The position numbers and the translations under genes are program-made. Shown in pieces: positions 62,540 through 64,000 of a DNA stretch of 64,000 nt (position 1 is its first letter; each line of letters starts with the position of its first letter). The notes below the pieces were generated by a model that worked only from the letters and a program-made list of their open reading frames with translations, ran no database searches and was not told the DNA's origin. This DNA comes from Neoroseomonas oryzicola (GTDB taxonomy: Bacteria > Pseudomonadota > Alphaproteobacteria > Acetobacterales > Acetobacteraceae), in assembly GCF_012163135.1 (NCBI RefSeq), contig NZ_JAAVUP010000005.1, positions 1 through 64,000 on the forward strand, in the 5' to 3' direction.

Positions 62540-62986
62540 TCGGGCGACGGCCCCCCTCGCCGCCCGCAACCTGGCCTTGCGTCGGCAAGATCCGGTTCAC
62601 GGGGCGCGAGGGCCGACGCGATCAGCCCGCTGCGTCATCGAGGTTTCGGTCACGCGCTGGGGCTGGCGGGCTCAATCGGCTTCGCGGTGATGATCAACGC
62701 ACGCGTCAGTCCTGCGACAAGCTGGCGCGACGTGCGGCCGGGATCGAGACGGATAACGATCCGGATCGGCGGCTTCATACGCGCGCACGGGGCAACGATC
62801 CGGGCTCGCTCACGATCCCCAATCGTTCGGACATCCTGCATGCGCGGCCAAGGCCGGCCGCATCTGGGCTGGCTGCGCTCGTTGCCGTCGACCAGTTCGT
62901 TGGTCGGATGCCGTGCCGCACGGGGCTCGGGCGCGGAACACCCAATCGGCTTCCCGCTCGATCCTATGCGGTCACGGACGGCGCTC
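62540..62986. other. Intergenic gap, no supported gene
   Basis: About 450 bases between the ModE-type gene and the GapR gene's stop. Short open frames exist (for example minus strand 62841-62650, containing M-K-P-P-I-R-I-V-I-R-L), but none has a ribosome site or a recognisable family. Base composition looks less GC-rich than the flanking genes, so a decayed fragment is possible. Apart from the hairpin at its left end, nothing else was identified. Confidence 0.55.
62541..62566 (+). terminator. Hairpin after the ModE-type gene
   Basis: Right after the stop, CGGGCG (62541-62546) can pair with CGCCCG (62561-62566). No T tail follows, so it is a weak terminator candidate. Confidence 0.35.
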
Positions 62987-63307
62987 TCACATCCCCAGCG
63001 CGCGCCGGTACAGGTCGAGCAGCGTCTCCTGCTCCTCCACCTCGGCCGGCTCCTGCTTGCGGATGCGGATGATCTGGCGGATCACCTTCACGTCGAAGCC
63101 GGCGGACTTCGCTTCCGCCATGATGTCCTTGATGTCGGAGGAGAGCGCCTTCTTCTCCTCCTCGAGGCGCTCCACCCGCTCGATGATCGAGCGCAGCCGG
63201 TCCGCGGCAATGCCGCCGACCTCGGTGTCGTCCTTCGTCGCAGCCTGAGACATAGACCTACCTGTCGTCTGAAGGGACGCGGGTTTAGCCCTGGGCTTCT
63301 TCGCCAT
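62987..63307 (-). CDS. gapR: GapR-like nucleoid-associated protein (DUF2312)
   Basis: A 106-residue protein whose C-terminal 75 residues match the DUF2312/GapR pattern: a long coiled helix (L-R-S-I-I-E-R-V-E-R-L-E-E-E-K) then A-E-A-K-S-A-G-F-D-V-K-V and I-R-I-R-K-Q. Caulobacter GapR is an overtwisted, AT-rich DNA-binding protein that supports replication and topoisomerases. ATG 63307 has a GAGGGG eight bases upstream; ATG 63253 (MSQAATKDD) would give the more usual 88 residues. The Lys-rich leader up to residue 19 depends on that choice. It is 12 bases downstream of the DUF1244 gene. Confidence 0.87.
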   Translation of the reverse strand: MAKKPRAKPASLQTTGRSMSQAATKDDTEVGGIAADRLRSIIERVERLEEEKKALSSDIKDIMAEAKSAGFDVKVIRQIIRIRKQEPAEVEEQETLLDLYRRALGM

Positions 63308-63319
63308 CAATCGTTCCCC

Positions 63320-63631
63320 TCAATGCCCGGGATTGGCCTTGGCGAACTTCGCCTTCTGCTCGGCGCTCGCCTCGGTCTGGTACTTCGCCTGCCATTCCTT
63401 GTAGGGCATGCCGTAGACGATCTCGCGCGCATCCGGGTCGGCAAGGCCGATGCCCTGCGCCTCGGCCGCCTCGCGATACCAGCGCGACAGGCAATTCCTG
63501 CAGAAGCCGGCCAGGTTCATCATGTCGATGTTCTGCACGTCGGTCCGCTCGCGCAGATGCTGGACCAGGCGGCGAAAGGCCGCGGCCTCGAGCTCGGTGC
63601 GCGTCGCGTCGTCCATTTCGGGAACGGCCAT
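63320..63631 (-). CDS. DUF1244 family protein
   Basis: A 103-residue conserved alphaproteobacterial protein with the family mark NLAGFCRNCLSRWY near residue 40, followed by Y-G-M-P-Y-K-E-W. Two cysteines three apart are prominent, but no cofactor is known. The start at 63631 is the only good ATG. It precedes GapR in a two-gene operon, an arrangement that fits housekeeping chromosomal context. Confidence 0.85.
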   Translation of the reverse strand: MAVPEMDDATRTELEAAAFRRLVQHLRERTDVQNIDMMNLAGFCRNCLSRWYREAAEAQGIGLADPDAREIVYGMPYKEWQAKYQTEASAEQKAKFAKANPGH

Positions 63632-63707
63632 GGTGCGGGTCTCCTCGTCCTGCCGACCTAGATGGCCCATCCGCGCCGCCTTCGCCATACTGGCGGCAGG
63701 GGAGAAG

Positions 63708-63716
63708 TTATCCACA
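63708..63716 (+). promoter_or_regulatory. Perfect DnaA-box match
   Basis: TTATCCACA, the consensus DnaA box, ends on the A of the glycerate kinase ATG. A single 9-base match is expected by chance about once in a few windows of this size, so function is doubtful. Confidence 0.2.
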
Positions 63717-64000
63717 TGGCCTTCGACGACGCCGCGGCACGGGCCGCGCTCCGCCGCCTCTTCGACGCCGCCGTCGCGGCGGCCGATCCGCGCGTCGTGC
63801 TCGCGCGTCACCTGCCGGAAAGGCCGTCGGGTCGCGTGCTGGTCCTCGGCGCGGGGAAGTCGGCGGCGGTGATGGCGGCGGCCGTCGAAGCGGCCTGGCC
63901 CGATGCGGATCTCTCGGGCCTGGTGGTCACGCGCTACGGCCATGGCCATGCCACCACGCGCATCGAGGTCGCCGAAGCCTCCCACCCCGTGCCGGACGAG
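63716..64000 (+). CDS. Glycerate 2-kinase/MOFRL family, N-terminal fragment
   Basis: The first 95 residues of a protein that runs off the right edge. The sequence [13 protein letters not shown] near residue 41 and V-V-T-R-Y-G-H-G match the N-terminal domain of glycerate 2-kinases (GckA/TtuD-like, DUF4147). These phosphorylate D-glycerate, for example in serine-cycle or tartrate pathways. A GGGGAG site precedes the ATG. It is divergent from DUF1244. The catalytic C-terminal domain is outside the window. Confidence 0.88.
   Translation, partial: MAFDDAAARAALRRLFDAAVAAADPRVVLARHLPERPSGRVLVLGAGKSAAVMAAAVEAAWPDADLSGLVVTRYGHGHATTRIEVAEASHPVPDE

Noticed and set aside
62650..62841. A 63-residue minus-strand frame in the gap before gapR
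   Set aside because: No ribosome site and no recognisable homology by eye.

Overview
The window looks like a piece of a high-GC alphaproteobacterial chromosome. The best guess is a Rhodospirillales/Acetobacteraceae (Roseomonas-like) organism. The guess rests on very high GC with long antisense shadow frames, a GapR/DUF2312 protein beside a DUF1244 protein at the right end, and the heavy load of peptide-type ABC importers and flavoenzymes. No rRNA, tRNA, CRISPR array, intact insertion sequence or prophage was seen. Almost all genes sit in tightly coupled operons with ATGA, GTGA or TGATG junctions.

Layout. (1) 1-7008, plus strand: an operon that reads as trans-4-hydroxyproline use, with the tail of a DapA-family lyase, an inositol-monophosphatase-family phosphatase, a three-gene Fe3+/polyamine-type ABC importer, a DadA-like FAD dehydrogenase and a two-cysteine 4-hydroxyproline epimerase. 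(2) 7032-11561: an NTF2-FMO flavoprotein on the minus strand, then an amidase and a cytochrome c fused to a sulfite-oxidase-like domain. (3) 11577-19706, minus: a peptide-type ABC importer (two permeases, binding protein, two ATPases) whose operon also holds an argininosuccinate-lyase homologue with altered substrate loops and a DadA-like oxidase. It is divergent from 19981-22827, an HcnABC/opine-oxidase-like three-subunit dehydrogenase. (4) 22835-26622, minus: two NtaA/EmoA-type FMN monooxygenases and a LysR regulator. (5) 27066-34141, plus: a second peptide-type importer, ending in a binding protein that appears circularly permuted, followed by a third NtaA-type monooxygenase. (6) 34238-46945: acyl-CoA metabolism (acyl-CoA dehydrogenase, two MaoC hydratases, two enoyl-CoA hydratases, a CoA-transferase) interleaved with a third peptide-type importer that has a fused double ATPase, plus an AroE-like/Gfo-Idh-MocA pair. 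(7) 46957-54000s: PAS protein, 5-formyl-THF cyclo-ligase, XdhC, LysR, a small membrane protein, serine dehydratase, class II aldolase, an orphan amino-acid binding protein and a GSA-type aminotransferase. (8) 55287-59044: GntR and Lrp regulators and an AceE/MdeB-like 2-oxoacid dehydrogenase E1. (9) 59455-62539: modABC and a short ModE-type regulator. (10) 62987-64000: GapR, DUF1244 and the start of a glycerate 2-kinase.

How it fits together. The window is a catabolic and uptake region for nitrogenous organic acids. Regions 3-5 together resemble, in gene content, the known EDTA/NTA/EDDS (aminopolycarboxylate) pathways: peptide-type importer, fumarase-superfamily C-N lyase, FMN monooxygenases and amino-acid-type oxidases. 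That is inference, and no flavin reductase partner is present. The most unusual single object is the binding protein at 30996-32726. Its domain order is the reverse of its two family relatives in the same window.
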